Positions 1 through 10,319 of a stretch of 64,000 bases of DNA are shown here, piece by piece. Where the stretch lies: positions 35,289,446-35,353,445 of the forward strand of contig CM043969.1 in NCBI GenBank assembly GCA_014529385.2. Direction: 5' to 3'. The notes under the pieces were generated by a model, which searched no databases, was not told where the DNA came from, and worked only from the letters and a program-made list of their open reading frames with translations. How positions within the stretch are numbered: position 1 is the stretch's first letter; each line of letters begins with the position of its first letter. Position numbers and translations under genes: made by a program. The stretch is from Adiantum capillus-veneris. Lineage: Eukaryota > Streptophyta > Polypodiopsida > Polypodiales > Pteridaceae.

Positions 1-1
1 A

Positions 2-1028
2 AAATGTAAAGAAAAGGAGGATGTAACTTCTCTGGAAGACCCAGCTGCAACTGATGAGAGGCTGTTTGATTTTGCAGCATCTTGTGGTGCTGGGGACAAG
101 TATGATCTAATTCATTCTATGTTTAATCCAAAGTTTGACATTGAAGACCTATTAGCTCAGCACAGTAATTTCTTGCAGTCCTACAGAGATAAGTTTGAGG
201 TGATGGTGCAGGTAGGAAGGGTTGTTCTGCCTACTATGACTCTTGTGCATTTAAATGACTGTGGTGGAAAGGGACAGGGAGTGAAGAAGTATAGGGAATT
301 ACCACCCTCTTGCCGACATTCAGTCTGCCCTTTGCACCAAAAAGAATGCAAACTCATTCAGGAAGCCTTTGGCTTTATGATTTACCTCAACAGCCTGTTT
401 GGATTCCTCATGCAGAATCCTGATGAGGTGTTAGAGGAGCAGGATGCAGCACCAGAAGAGGAATGCGAGGAGACAACTCATATGCAAGAAGTCGAGGAGG
501 TTGAAGACATAGTCGACCTTGAGGTTGAGGCAATTGAAGTACAAAGAAGTAAGATGCTCTCTGTGAAAACCACAGAAATCAAACTTCCATTGGATGTCAG
601 TAACTTCACTGAGAAGCATGCTCAGATGATGTTGCCAGCTGTGCCTGAGTTCAGGATTGGAGACAGGACCTATATCTTCTTACATGATGTGCAAAGTGTG
701 TTTTATTTAAGGGAGGATTTCTCCCTGGCTATTATTTCCAGAGTCCAAGAGGAGAGGAGTGGATTTGTTTCAGAGGATAGTAGTGATGATGAGGCAATGG
801 AAACATCCAGCAATCCAATGGAATGCCTTCGAAGATGCTTTGAGAAAGCTAAAAAATACAAGGAGACACTACCTGATGAAGCCACCTTCCAAGCAATAAG
901 ACAAAGCCTAAGACCATCGAAAAGTAACAAAGAAGTGGAGGATTGGTTTAACCATTCAGGTCAGGGGTCAACTACATCTGTAGACCTGTGGCAAGAAAAC
1001 CTCTTTCTGCAGGATGAGAGCTTCATGG

Positions 1029-1065
<37 letters not shown>

Positions 1066-1521
1066 GTGTCATTTCTGACATTGTATGTGCAGTCTTGGAT
1101 TGCTGACAAGGATGACTTCCTTTGGCGCCGGACAAGAGAGTATCGAGGAAGGGATGCGGCCCTAGCACAGTACCTTTCAAAGCTCTGCGAGTCACCGATA
1201 GTAGTTTTTCACAATTCCATGTCACAAGAGGGTTCAATAGCAACTTACACATTCAAGACACTATCACGCTTCTTGGGTGGACCGGTGCTGCCCAAAAGTG
1301 CAGATAAAGTCATTCTTGTTGACAAAGTGTTTGCTAGAGATTGTTTTGGTTACTGCCCAGGCTATACAGGTGGTCGGGCAGCGTATTACTACACGTACAC
1401 AGCAATGGCACTAGCTCTTGGTAGACAAAACCCAGATGAACTTTTAGAGTATGGCAAACATCTCATGATTCGTTACAAGGGTGACGTGCCAAAAAACAAA
1501 ATTGAACCTGCAAAATCTTGA
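2..1521 (+). CDS. Uncharacterised protein, 5'-partial, two exons; partner of the convergent transposase-like gene
   Basis: The reading frame is open from base 2, so the true start lies left of the window. Proposed exons are 2-1027 and 1093-1521. The donor GT is at 1028 and the acceptor AG at 1091-1092, both in phase 0; together they give 1455 nt, in frame, ending in TGA. The short intron contains a CT microsatellite. The product is about 484 residues so far. It has a possible zinc-binding cluster (C-x4-C-x2-H-x3-C) near residues 100-115, a strongly acidic Glu/Asp-rich stretch near residues 140-180, and a more ordered C-terminal half rich in Tyr and Arg. I recognise no family. The 3' end lies only 64 bp from the 3' end of the convergent gene at 1585-4435. 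That spacing suggests the two belong to one two-gene mobile element, but this is inference. No internal stop or frameshift is seen, unlike most other genes here. Confidence 0.6.
1031..1061. repeat. (CT)n microsatellite inside the intron
   Basis: An uninterrupted CT run immediately follows the GTA donor. It forms half of the 65-bp intron. A naive reading through it adds a run of Ser-Leu. Confidence 0.9.
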
Positions 1522-1584
1522 TACACTTCAAGTACCAATTGTATAAGATCATGTATTACATAAATTTTGTACAATGCCATCCAC

Positions 1585-4435
1585 TCAGAGTATCTTTCTC
1601 CACTTGTGATTCACATACACCATTGTCTCTCTCCACCTTCGTTGACTTTCACGAGCTCCGGAGTTGTTGTATGCCATTGATCTTTTAGCTTTTTGTTGTT
1701 GTAAATGTCTGATGGCTTGTGCTGTTGCTGAATTTGCCAAGACTTCTTTTGCCTGCATTCGATGAATGATTCTACGATAGAACCATTCAAATAGTTCTCT
1801 CAAACTGTTAGCCTTGATTCGAGAGCCACCATGTCGTGTGTGCCTGAAATAAGCATTTCTCGCCATGTAATGAGACTTTTCCATCCCTTGGGTATTCCAT
1901 ATTGCCGGGTTCCCATACTTCTGTATAAAATATGGCAAATGATTGAAGATGATGTGCTGGATATGAAAACAGATTAGTTAGAATGTTTTACACTCACATA
2001 TTTGCACATAAGAGAGAAAGAAATACATGATAATACCATGTAGTGAGTAATCTGGGTGTCTGTCCATGCTGTCTTGAATGATTTTTTCAGAAGGTTGAGA
2101 TTTTCCTTGAACTTGTTCATATCACCTTGTGACCAGTCATCTTTGTCGCACATCAAAAATAGGATGTCTATTGATCGCCAAACCTCAGCCTTCGCGTTAC
2201 GAGTAGTTGGTTCGTGGTCTTTGACTGCAATATGTAGCTTTTTCCAGCTCTGATACTCTACCTTGCTAACATAAGATGTGTTATATATTTTTCCATGTTT
2301 TGTTAGCTTTGGATCTCTTGTACCTTGGGGCTTAGATAAAAACCTCCGTGCCTTCACCCCACCGATGGATGGTTTGCATGGGACATCCTTCTCAGCAGTT
2401 GATCTCTTTTCATCCCGCTGGATTTTCACATTGCCACCATGAAGCCCCATATCCGACAGTACCATTTCTAAGCACTGCAAGGCTACTTGTCGTTCTGCAG
2501 AGTTCTTAATCTTCCAAGCAAACCCGATGTATAAGTAGACCAATTTCTCTACAATTCTACAAAGGGCATGCATTGTACAAATGTGAACATTCACAAGTGG
2601 TATTTTCAAAACTGGTCGAAAAGCAGGATCCTCAATGTGACGTGTTGGAGCTTTTCTCCACCACTTTGGGTTCATGACCTTTGCAGGCTCCATGCAGAAC
2701 AAACACGGTGACTTTGCCATTGCACCCATTCCACAATTATACATGCACTTTAATGTTTTAAGGTCACCTGCAAGATGCCACTGAACTTGAAAGTCTCCCC
2801 TTCCATCTAGACATAGTACCTCTCCTTGGTTAGTCTGTCGATCAATCAGCTCCGGAATATTAGTTCGATGGAACACCCAATATAGAATCTCATGATCTTC
2901 TTTCTTTACCTGCAACACAAAATAAATGAGACTTAAGTAGATCTGAATATTTGAGCTTACTTGAGAATATCGCTTACCTCAAACGCACCAAGCCACCATA
3001 TGTTAGATTTTGATTGAACACTAAAATATAAAGGATCATCACTGGGACACTTTGAGAGGGCTCTATTCATTAAAGTAATAGTAACACGCTCTAGCTTTTT
3101 CTCTTTAACAAGCTCACACTCATCCAGTTTTAACACAAAATGTAATAGTCCACGTGACTCTTCAAATGTGATGTTGTAAAACTCCACCATTCTCTTCTGT
3201 AGTATCCGCAGGTCCATAAAAATATTGTTGAACTCATCATATGCCATGTTGGCTCCATGGCCACTGTAAGTTGCTTTAATATGAAAGGGCTGTCCAAGAT
3301 AGTCTCCCTGTGCCTCGTTAAGCTGAAGCCTCTCTTTCCAAACACTTGAGGCTGATGGTAGAAGTTTGGATTTTATACCCTTCCTAACAAAGATGGATGA
3401 GACAGACTTTTGGATAGCCGAATATCCTCTTTTGCTTACACCAAGTGAATCAAGTGTGCCTTGTATCTCTTTTGCAGGCACTGAGTTCTCTGAAATAAAG
3501 CGGTCCACTACATTTCTTTGTAGAACCTTAAACTTCTTGTCATGTACTATATCTGCTGCCAGGCTTCTACTTATAAGTGGCTTCAATCTCTTTCCTATAT
3601 TGGCTTTGGGGTCAATGTTTTCCTTGTCAGGATAGATTGAGTCTCTACATGAAGACAATGCATAAGTAAATAACAGAAAATTTGCTTCACTAACACTATT
3701 TAGGCACATGAAAACAATGCATAACAAGAAAAAACAAAGAGATTACTTAACTAAGACAATGTAGCCAACCAAGAAGCATCACCTTAATGCTCGGATTCTT
3801 TTCTTGAGACCTCCTGATGCAACCTGCAATGTTTCAAGATTGCGCAATTTCTTCTTTCGGATACGACCACCCAAGATGGTGTCCTTCATTTGACAACTTC
3901 GCACCTTTTCTTTCAGTTCTTGTACCTCTGTTTTATGTTGCAAAATGGTAACCTGATCTGTAGAATGTAAATGTGAAAGGCGAACAATCTCACATTGTTG
4001 AGATTGGAAAATGCTCTTGTAAGTTCCAGCTTCTCTTGTAAGTGATTTACAATAACCCAGAAGGCCGTTTTCTCCATCACCAGCAAAGGTCAATAAGCTT
4101 GTAGGATTGACAAACGGTGGAGACGCATTAGTTATTGGATTCTTAGGGTAGAGAGAGCCTCTCGTCCAGATATCTATGTGTTTAGCTCCTTGAGCTCTGA
4201 GCGTGTCTATGGAGGTGGGAGGTATATGTGTGTTTGTTTTACTGCGCTTAATCAATGGTTGGTACTCATTGTCCAAATCAATGTGAAGGTGATATTTGGC
4301 TCGTTTGTGGGTAACATTTGTGCCATTTGAGGAGTGCGTCATTAGCCAAATGTGCAGGTTTAATGGAAAGTTAATAGCGGCTGCGGATTTGTCCCTCCAT
4401 GTTAGCCTCATTCCCTCCGTATTGACGTTGTTCAT
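1585..4435 (-). CDS. Putative DDE-type transposase of unassigned superfamily, four exons, intact
   Basis: Proposed exons on the minus strand are 4435-3783, 3644-2978, 2909-2037 and 1956-1585. All three introns have GT...AG ends, and the sum (2565 nt, 854 residues plus TGA) is in frame. The N-terminal part (exon 1) holds a helical, Lys/Glu-rich probable coiled coil near residues 160-195 and a basic end. Candidate catalytic residues are Asp in KLDECE (about 392), Asp in AGDLKT (about 489) and Glu in QGMEKSH (about 757). Between the second Asp and the Glu lies a Cys-pair cluster (CMYNC and CLFC, about 495-512). The C-terminal block, YGNPAIWNTQGMEKSH, resembles the end of RNase H-fold transposase-like proteins I associate with animal, algal and plant mobile elements. 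I cannot assign a named superfamily (not TNP2, hAT, MULE or Harbinger by eye). A domesticated gene is an alternative. The intact splicing argues for a recent or selected copy. Confidence 0.6.
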
Positions 4436-4633
4436 TCAATACAACTAAAAAGAGTATTATCCCTCAATCACTACGAACGAATGTTCAGAGGGGTAAGGAA
4501 TCTACTTAAAGTACACTTTTTGAAGTTTTACTATGAAAGACCCACCTCTTTTATTTGTCATTTTTTCTAGAGAGAGAGTGCAAAAAATACATTTTCTTAG
4601 AAGGCCCTCCAAATGACCTCCAAAATTTCCTAA

Positions 4634-4930
4634 TGTTAGTGTGTGCAAACACACTAATTTGTGCACAATCACACACTAATGCAAGCATTAGTGTTTGTGT
4701 GTATAATGCATGCATTGTGCCTAAAATACTGTGTGAACACACACTAATTAGTGAACAAGCACACACTAATGCAAGCACTAATGTGCGCTAGAGAGGTATG
4801 CACACACTAACGCTTGCATTAGTGTGTGCTTGTGCATGCATTAGTGTGTTTACACACTAATTCATGCACAAGCACACCCTAATGCAAGCAATAGTGTGTG
4901 CTTGTAACGCATGCATGCACTAATGCATAA
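4634..4930. repeat. Array of inverted CACTAAT / ATTAGTG motifs
   Basis: About a dozen copies of CACTAAT or its complement ATTAGTG lie here, often extended as ACACACTAATGCAAGCA and its inverse, alternating in orientation within 300 bp. This can fold into multiple hairpins. It lies 200-500 bp upstream of the start of the transposase-like gene (minus strand), where subterminal transposase-binding repeats of its element would be expected. It could equally be the outer edge of CACTA-1. Confidence 0.75.
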
Positions 4931-4934
4931 AATT

Positions 4935-5051
4935 GCGTGTGTGTGTGCGTGTGTGTACAATGTGTGTGTGCATGTGTGTGTATGCATTGTGTGTGTGTGT
5001 GTGCAATGTGTATGCATTGTGTGTGTGTGTATGTGTTTGTGTGTGTGTGTA
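4935..5051. repeat. (TG)n-rich microsatellite tract
   Basis: Interrupted GT repeats with ATGCATTG interruptions. Apparent Cys/Val-rich or His/Thr-rich reading frames here are artefacts of the repeat. Confidence 0.9.
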
Positions 5052-5250
5052 GAAGAACGAGAAGAAAGAGAGAGAGTTTGAGTACTTACATTCGTGATCT
5101 AGATCATTTGGAAATGGTGGGGATGGAGATGAAGAGAGTAATAGAGGTTGGAGATGGAGAGGGAGAAGGAGAGAGAGCTTGGAGATGGAGAGGGAAACAG
5201 GCCCACGCAGAAGAGGAGGTCGTTTTTGAATTTTTGCCATTCAATTTTGC

Positions 5251-5270
5251 GGGGGCACGCATGTGCCCCC
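5251..5270. repeat. Short perfect hairpin
   Basis: GGGGGCAC and GTGCCCCC arms around a GCAT centre make a self-complementary 20-bp site just upstream of the TTACCGC repeats of CACTA-1. Its function is unknown. Confidence 0.7.
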
Positions 5271-5296
5271 TTTATATAAAAAAATTTGTAGGGAGT

Positions 5297-5353
5297 TTTA
5301 CCACGAGTATTACCGCGCACGTTACCGCCTGTATTACCGCCAGTATTACCACT
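5297..5353 (+). repeat. CACTA-1 5' subterminal TTACCRC repeats
   Basis: Five copies of TTACCGC or TTACCAC spaced 11-13 bp apart. Their inverse occurs at the 3' end of the same element and at the 5' side of CACTA-2. In CACTA transposons such motifs are the binding sites of the TNPA-type protein; here that role is inferred. Confidence 0.7.
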
Positions 5354-5493
5354 CAAATCTCTGATGAGACATTAAGGTTACGCCGACTGCATGACCTCTT
5401 GTACCCACCTTCCCTCTATCTTTAATGAGTGTCGGTCATGTGAATACCATCATTCTTGATTTTTATTTTTCTTATTTAATTTTTTCTTATTTA

Positions 5494-8400
5494 GGGTGTG
5501 GTCGTGTGTGAAGGACGATTGGGTGACGTGGGTCCGCCGGTTGGTGCGGAACGAACTTGATGGTTGAGCGAGCGATTACCATGTCCATGTACGCGATGTA
5601 AGCATGCAATTGCACAGCTTCGGCGTATATGCTTGGCTGACGTGAATGATTATGGCCTATGGGACGATCCGAGAAAACACGCTCGAATGGAAACTAGTGA
5701 TCCGAGGGTTTTGGCATCCATTGATGTCGCTCCCCATTGGAGTGTGATGGGGGGCCGAGGTGGGAGGAGGATGGAAGCGCGATTGCGCCATGAAGCAGTC
5801 ATGGGAGGGGGGTCACACCTGCCGTCTGATGTGGGTGGGTCCACACGAGCGCATGTGCATCCTACATCCACCACATATGGGGATCTCCCCACCACCCTGC
5901 CCCACATGGAGGTGGAGGAAGATCATTTGCACAACATGGTTGAGGATATTCTTGCACGTGAGGCGACAAATGAGTGTGAGCCTGAGTGTGCATGTGAAGA
6001 AGCCGCCCAAAAAACCAAAGATTCATTGCTAGAGGCAGCACACACCGCTCTTTACGAGGGATGCTCCTACTCCATATTACGAGCGTCTCTTGAGATCTTG
6101 AATATTCGAGCAATGTTTGGATGGAGCAATGCAGGGGTCGATGCACTATTGAGGTACGTTTAAGTGGAATAAGTGTTAGTTGTGAGTTTTTTTCGTGGTT
6201 ATATGCAATAACGAGTGTTCTTTAATTATGTCATAGGCTATTAGGCAAGATGATGCCTAAAGGTAATCATCTTACAGAAAATTGAAGGAAGGCATGACAG
6301 GTGGTGTGACAGGGCTTGGAATGGACTATGATCGCATACATGCATGTGTAAATGATTGTGTGCTATTCCGCAATGAGCATGCAGGGCTTGCTGCTTGCCT
6401 CGATTGTGGAGAATCAAGGTACAAAGAGGGAATTCAAGGAACCACAATACCTCGCAAGGTTCTTCGTCATTTCCCCCTCATTCCCCACATCAAGCATATG
6501 TTCAGCAGCAAAGGAACAAGCGAGCTTCTTACATGGCATATGACAAATCGCTCCACCGATGGGGTTATGAGAGTGCCGGCTGACTCGCCGGCATGGCAAC
6601 ACGTTGAGCAGACATGGCCAGAGTTTAGAGAAGAGCCTCGTCACTTGAGGCTTGGTCTGGCTAGTCATGGGGTAAACCCATTTGGGCATTGGTCTACCTC
6701 ATGGAGTACTTGGCCAGTGGTTGTTGTGAACTACAACATTCCACCATGGGAGTCAACCAAGAAGGGGAACAGTTTGCTCTCTCTTCTAGTCCCAGGAAAA
6801 CACAAGGTGAAGAACATGGATGTATATTTTGCACCTTTGATTGAAGAGCTTCAAGAGCTTTGGAATGGCATAGATGTTTTTGATGTACCAAGACCACTTC
6901 GTGAGGATCGGCGCACAATGATCAAGTGCATTCTCATGTGGACCATGCATGATTACGCCGGGCTTGGAGAGATTTCTGGTAAGCTTATACTTTGTGATGC
7001 TCTTTAATGTATTTGCATTGGTCACTTATATGCGGTTATGTCTTTTGTTTTTATAGGACTATCGACATCTGGACATAGGACATGCCCAACTTGTGGACCC
7101 TCACTCGTGACAGAGAGACCCGCTCTACTTGGTAAGGTGATCTACCCCAATAACCATCGCTTCTTGCCGCCCACACATCCATCTTATGCTCCACGGTGCA
7201 ATGGGATAGAGCCACTCCATTGGACCATGGCCGATTGGGCAAGACATTGGAACGAGCATCACAACACATTGCCTCCTCCCAATAATCCACCTAGGGGTAT
7301 GTCTAGGTACTCTATTTTCTTATCACTACCCTATTGGGCTTCATTAAAAATCCAACACCTATTGGATCCAATGCATGTGTTAAAAATTGTTGGGCAAGCT
7401 ATATGGGATCACATTGTAGGCAAGAAAGATTCATTGGGGGCTAGAGAGGACATGAGGGCCATAAGGACGCTCCCTCCTTCGGCCACACCTCGCATGGGGC
7501 CTTGGGGGAAGATGGTTCTTCCAAAGGCACCTTGGATTCTATCAAGGGTGGATCAAGAGCGGATGAAACAAGTCATTGCATCCATCGGTACTCCAACAGG
7601 TTATATACGTTTGCTCAAGGGTGCCTTCACTAAAACTAAGAAAGGAGGATCCACACAACTGTATGGGCTCAAATCCCATGATTGGCACAAGATTCTTCAG
7701 GTAATGTGTGTCTGTGTCTATGTGTGTGTATATGTGAGTGTGTGTGTATGTGGTTTAGGGTTCTGGATACCAAAAAGTCTTTTTGTTTGTGCAATAGTTT
7801 GTGCTTCCAATTAGCATTAGTGGATTTGCGGACATGAAGGTAAAGACTGCAATATTCAAGGTAGGAGAAGTTGTCAGGTATAGAACATTTGATCCTCCCT
7901 CCTAAACTTTACTTTGAAGACTAACTTTACTATGAAGATTATGAAGGGTTTTTTGGTTACAGGTTTGTGAGTTCCAAAGAAATCGACTTCTACCAATTGA
8001 AGCAACTTGTTCTATTGAGGATGCATTCCCACGTTCTATCCTTGTTAGCCAAGCTCACCTAGTACTCCATCTTGTTGAGGAGATAGCCATTTTTGGTGTG
8101 GTTCACTCCAGGTGGATGTTCTTTCTTGAGAGGTTCCTAAAGGCCTTGAAAGACTTTGTAAGGCTACAATCACAACCAGAGGTATTCATCGATCTTAAGC
8201 CTTAAACCTTATTAGGATTGGATTGTATTTACAACGCTTTTTATTGGTTACTTTAATCACTAATGGTTTCATGTACATGTGTTCAGGCAAGCATGGCAGA
8301 GGGTTGGATTGTACAAGAGGCTTTTGTGTATGTCTCTCAATATCTTTTCACAATAGACCCATCATTGCCTCGTTTAAAGATGGAGGAAGAGGATCCAAAA

Positions 8401-9477
8401 AAATACGCAAACATTCCAAGTGGGAAAGGTTATCTCTTGATTTTGGAAAGGGAATTTCAAGCCATAGTCAACAACCATTGTCTAGTCAATGCTCCGATCA
8501 TGGGCAAATGGGTGGATATGTATGTGGAGGTGCGTACAACGAGAGAAAGGGAGAGGGAAGCATGGAAGAGGTCGCATAAGGGTAGGCGAGCACCTCCGTT
8601 TCCTAAAGAGCTTGCCAAATACCCTGATCTAATTCCAGTTGGGTGGATACACAATGCCATGACCAAGGCCAAGGCACAAGGAGAACAAATAAGCCCTAAA
8701 GAATGGGAGTACGCACGAGGATGTCTACCAAGGTTAATATACTCAATGTGTTTAGTGTGTGTGTGTGTGTGTGTATGTGTGTCACCTCTCTCTCTCTCTC
8801 ATCTATCTTGATTGGTTTTTGCAGGCCTTCACATTCAACTCTATGTGGTTCGAAGGACTTCATTTTTCACCCCGCAAGATAGATGAGCGTTGAACCACTC
8901 ATGATAGTGGAGTTATGGGCAACTTTAACACGACAACACAAGAGGTGAGGGAATGTGGAACAATAGAGAGGATAATCAAAGTGGATTTCAAAACATTTCA
9001 CAAATATCTCTTTGACTGCAGATGGTTTGCGGGTGAGGTTAAGAGACATGAGAATGGACTCTATATGGTAGACTCCGGGCAATTTCATAACGGGAAGACC
9101 GACAACTTGGTGCAACCTAGTAGTTGTGAGCAGGTAAAGTCCATGTGAAACTCACTAAAACATTATATGATACATACAAAAATACATTCATGTTGTTGTT
9201 TGCTCTATGACCTACACGTGTTTTATGTGCCTTGTATGTATCGAAGATGACTATGGTATGTTATTCCAGTCACACCACGGAGCAGATCTATCTTTGCAGA
9301 TATGAACATAGAGACTTTGTCAGATCCCACCATACCATCTCAAGAAGACACCAATGACGATGATGCAGTTGAGGTCGAGGAGAACCAACCATTCCCAATA
9401 ACCAACCATAGTGAGGAGGAGGACGAGGATGGAGAGGATGATGATGATTCAATAGGAGAGGCTGTAGAGAATGAATG
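5494..9477 (+). pseudogene. CACTA transposase TNP2 (Transposase_21, DUF4218, DUF4216), broken
   Basis: Recognisable exons are about 5494-6153 (Cys-rich N-terminus with LPCPCTRC), 6237-6978 and 7057-7700 (Transposase_21/TNP2 core, including IHACVNDCVLF, LLVPGKHK and CILMWTMHDYAGLGE), 7803-7860, 7973-8181 and 8287-8732 (DUF4218, including RWMFFLERFLKALK and MAEGWIVQEAF), 8825-9133 (DUF4216), and a final exon ending near 9477 with an acidic Glu/Asp tail. Most exon edges fit GT...AG. The gene is inactive as read. TGA stops occur at 5558-5560 and 8891-8893, both where the alignment with the sister copy or the family expects Arg (CGA). A frameshift lies near 6278. The encoded enzyme would cut and join the transposon ends in the nucleus. 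Confidence 0.9.
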
Positions 9478-9634
9478 AATAGATTTATTTGTTGATTTAG
9501 CTACCATAGGGTTGGACATGGATGTAAGCACTTGTAGAGATCTCTTGGAGGATGAGAATTAATAAGTATCTTTTGGATTTTGTCTTCTTTCTCTACTTAT
9601 GCTATACAAAAGGGCTATTTGTTTATCAACGTGA
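9478..9634. other. 3' untranslated part of CACTA-1
   Basis: AT-rich sequence after the acidic C-terminal exon. No further coding signal is seen. Confidence 0.5.
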
Positions 9635-10084
9635 GACAATACAATTTTGATCATCGTTCGCTTGCCATTTCCATATAGATGCATAGTTGACATAAGATTT
9701 TGAGGTGGAAACAAAATATTTTTGTTTATAGAATCTCATGGAGTACAAATGAGTAGAGTAGGAGAATCATACCAATTATAGATGAGGCAAGCAAAGAGAA
9801 GAGAGGTACTAAAAATCCCAATGAGAATGGGATTTCTTACACTCCGTGCAAAAAGGAGGTGACAATACAATTTTGATCATCGTTCGCTTGCCATTTCCAT
9901 ATGAATGCATAGTTGACATAAGATTTTGAGGTGGAAACAAAATATTTTTTGTTATAGAAACTCATGGAGTACAAATGAGTAGAGTAGGAGAATCATACCA
10001 ATAGATAAGGCAAGCAAAGAGAAGAGAGGTACTAAAAATCCCAATGAGAATGGGATTTCTTACACTCCATGCAAAAAGGGGGTA
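9635..10084. repeat. Two-copy tandem duplication (about 226 bp)
   Basis: The unit starting GACAATACAATTTTGATCAT at 9635 is repeated at 9861. Only a few substitutions and small indels separate the copies. It lies between the TNP2 gene and the right terminus of CACTA-1, so it is an internal duplication of the element's 3' flank. Confidence 0.95.
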
Positions 10085-10165
10085 CCAATTTCTAAAAAGT
10101 AACAAAATAGAATAGGATTTATAGAAAGGGAAAAGTGGGAGAGGAATGGGCCACGTGGACTCTCT

Positions 10166-10319
10166 TTTCCTGTTATGGTAATATGGGCGGTAATGCTCGT
10201 GGAAAATTCGAGAAACGCGCAGAAGGGTCTACACCATACAATCTTCTCTCTTTCTTGAAGCTCTCTCTCTCCTCTTATGCGGTAATGTTGTGCGGTAACA
10301 GCAACATTCTCCCATAGTG
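10166..10319 (+). repeat. CACTA-1 3' subterminal region and terminal TAGTG
   Basis: Four GGTAA-centred motifs (near 10175, 10189, 10279 and 10293) lead to the terminal TAGTG at 10315-10319. The next base, 10320, resumes the copia pol frame on the opposite strand. The junction is therefore exact at the CACTA terminus. Confidence 0.8.

Larger units (their letters stand above)
5280..10319 (+). mobile_element. CACTA-1 (En/Spm-type) DNA transposon, decayed; left end unresolved
   Basis: The right terminus is the TAGTG at 10315-10319. Read inward it begins CACTATGGGAGAATG, preceded inside by four GYGGTAA-type motifs (10170-10300). At the left, five inverted counterparts (TTACCGC or TTACCAC) lie at 5297-5353. 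Between them is one plus-strand TNP2 pseudogene. The exact left terminus is not visible. It should lie within about 150-250 bp upstream of 5297, but no CACTA matches there. A diverged CACGCAGAAGAGGAGG at 5204 is a weak candidate. No second (TNPA-like) gene is recognised in this copy. Confidence 0.75.

Noticed and set aside
4469-4485. CACTACGAACGAATGTT as left terminus of CACTA-1
   Set aside because: It matches the right end only partly (about 12 of 16). The flanking trinucleotide (AAT) does not match TCA after the right end, no TTACCGC motifs follow it closely, and it lies only 35 bp upstream of the start codon of the minus-strand gene.
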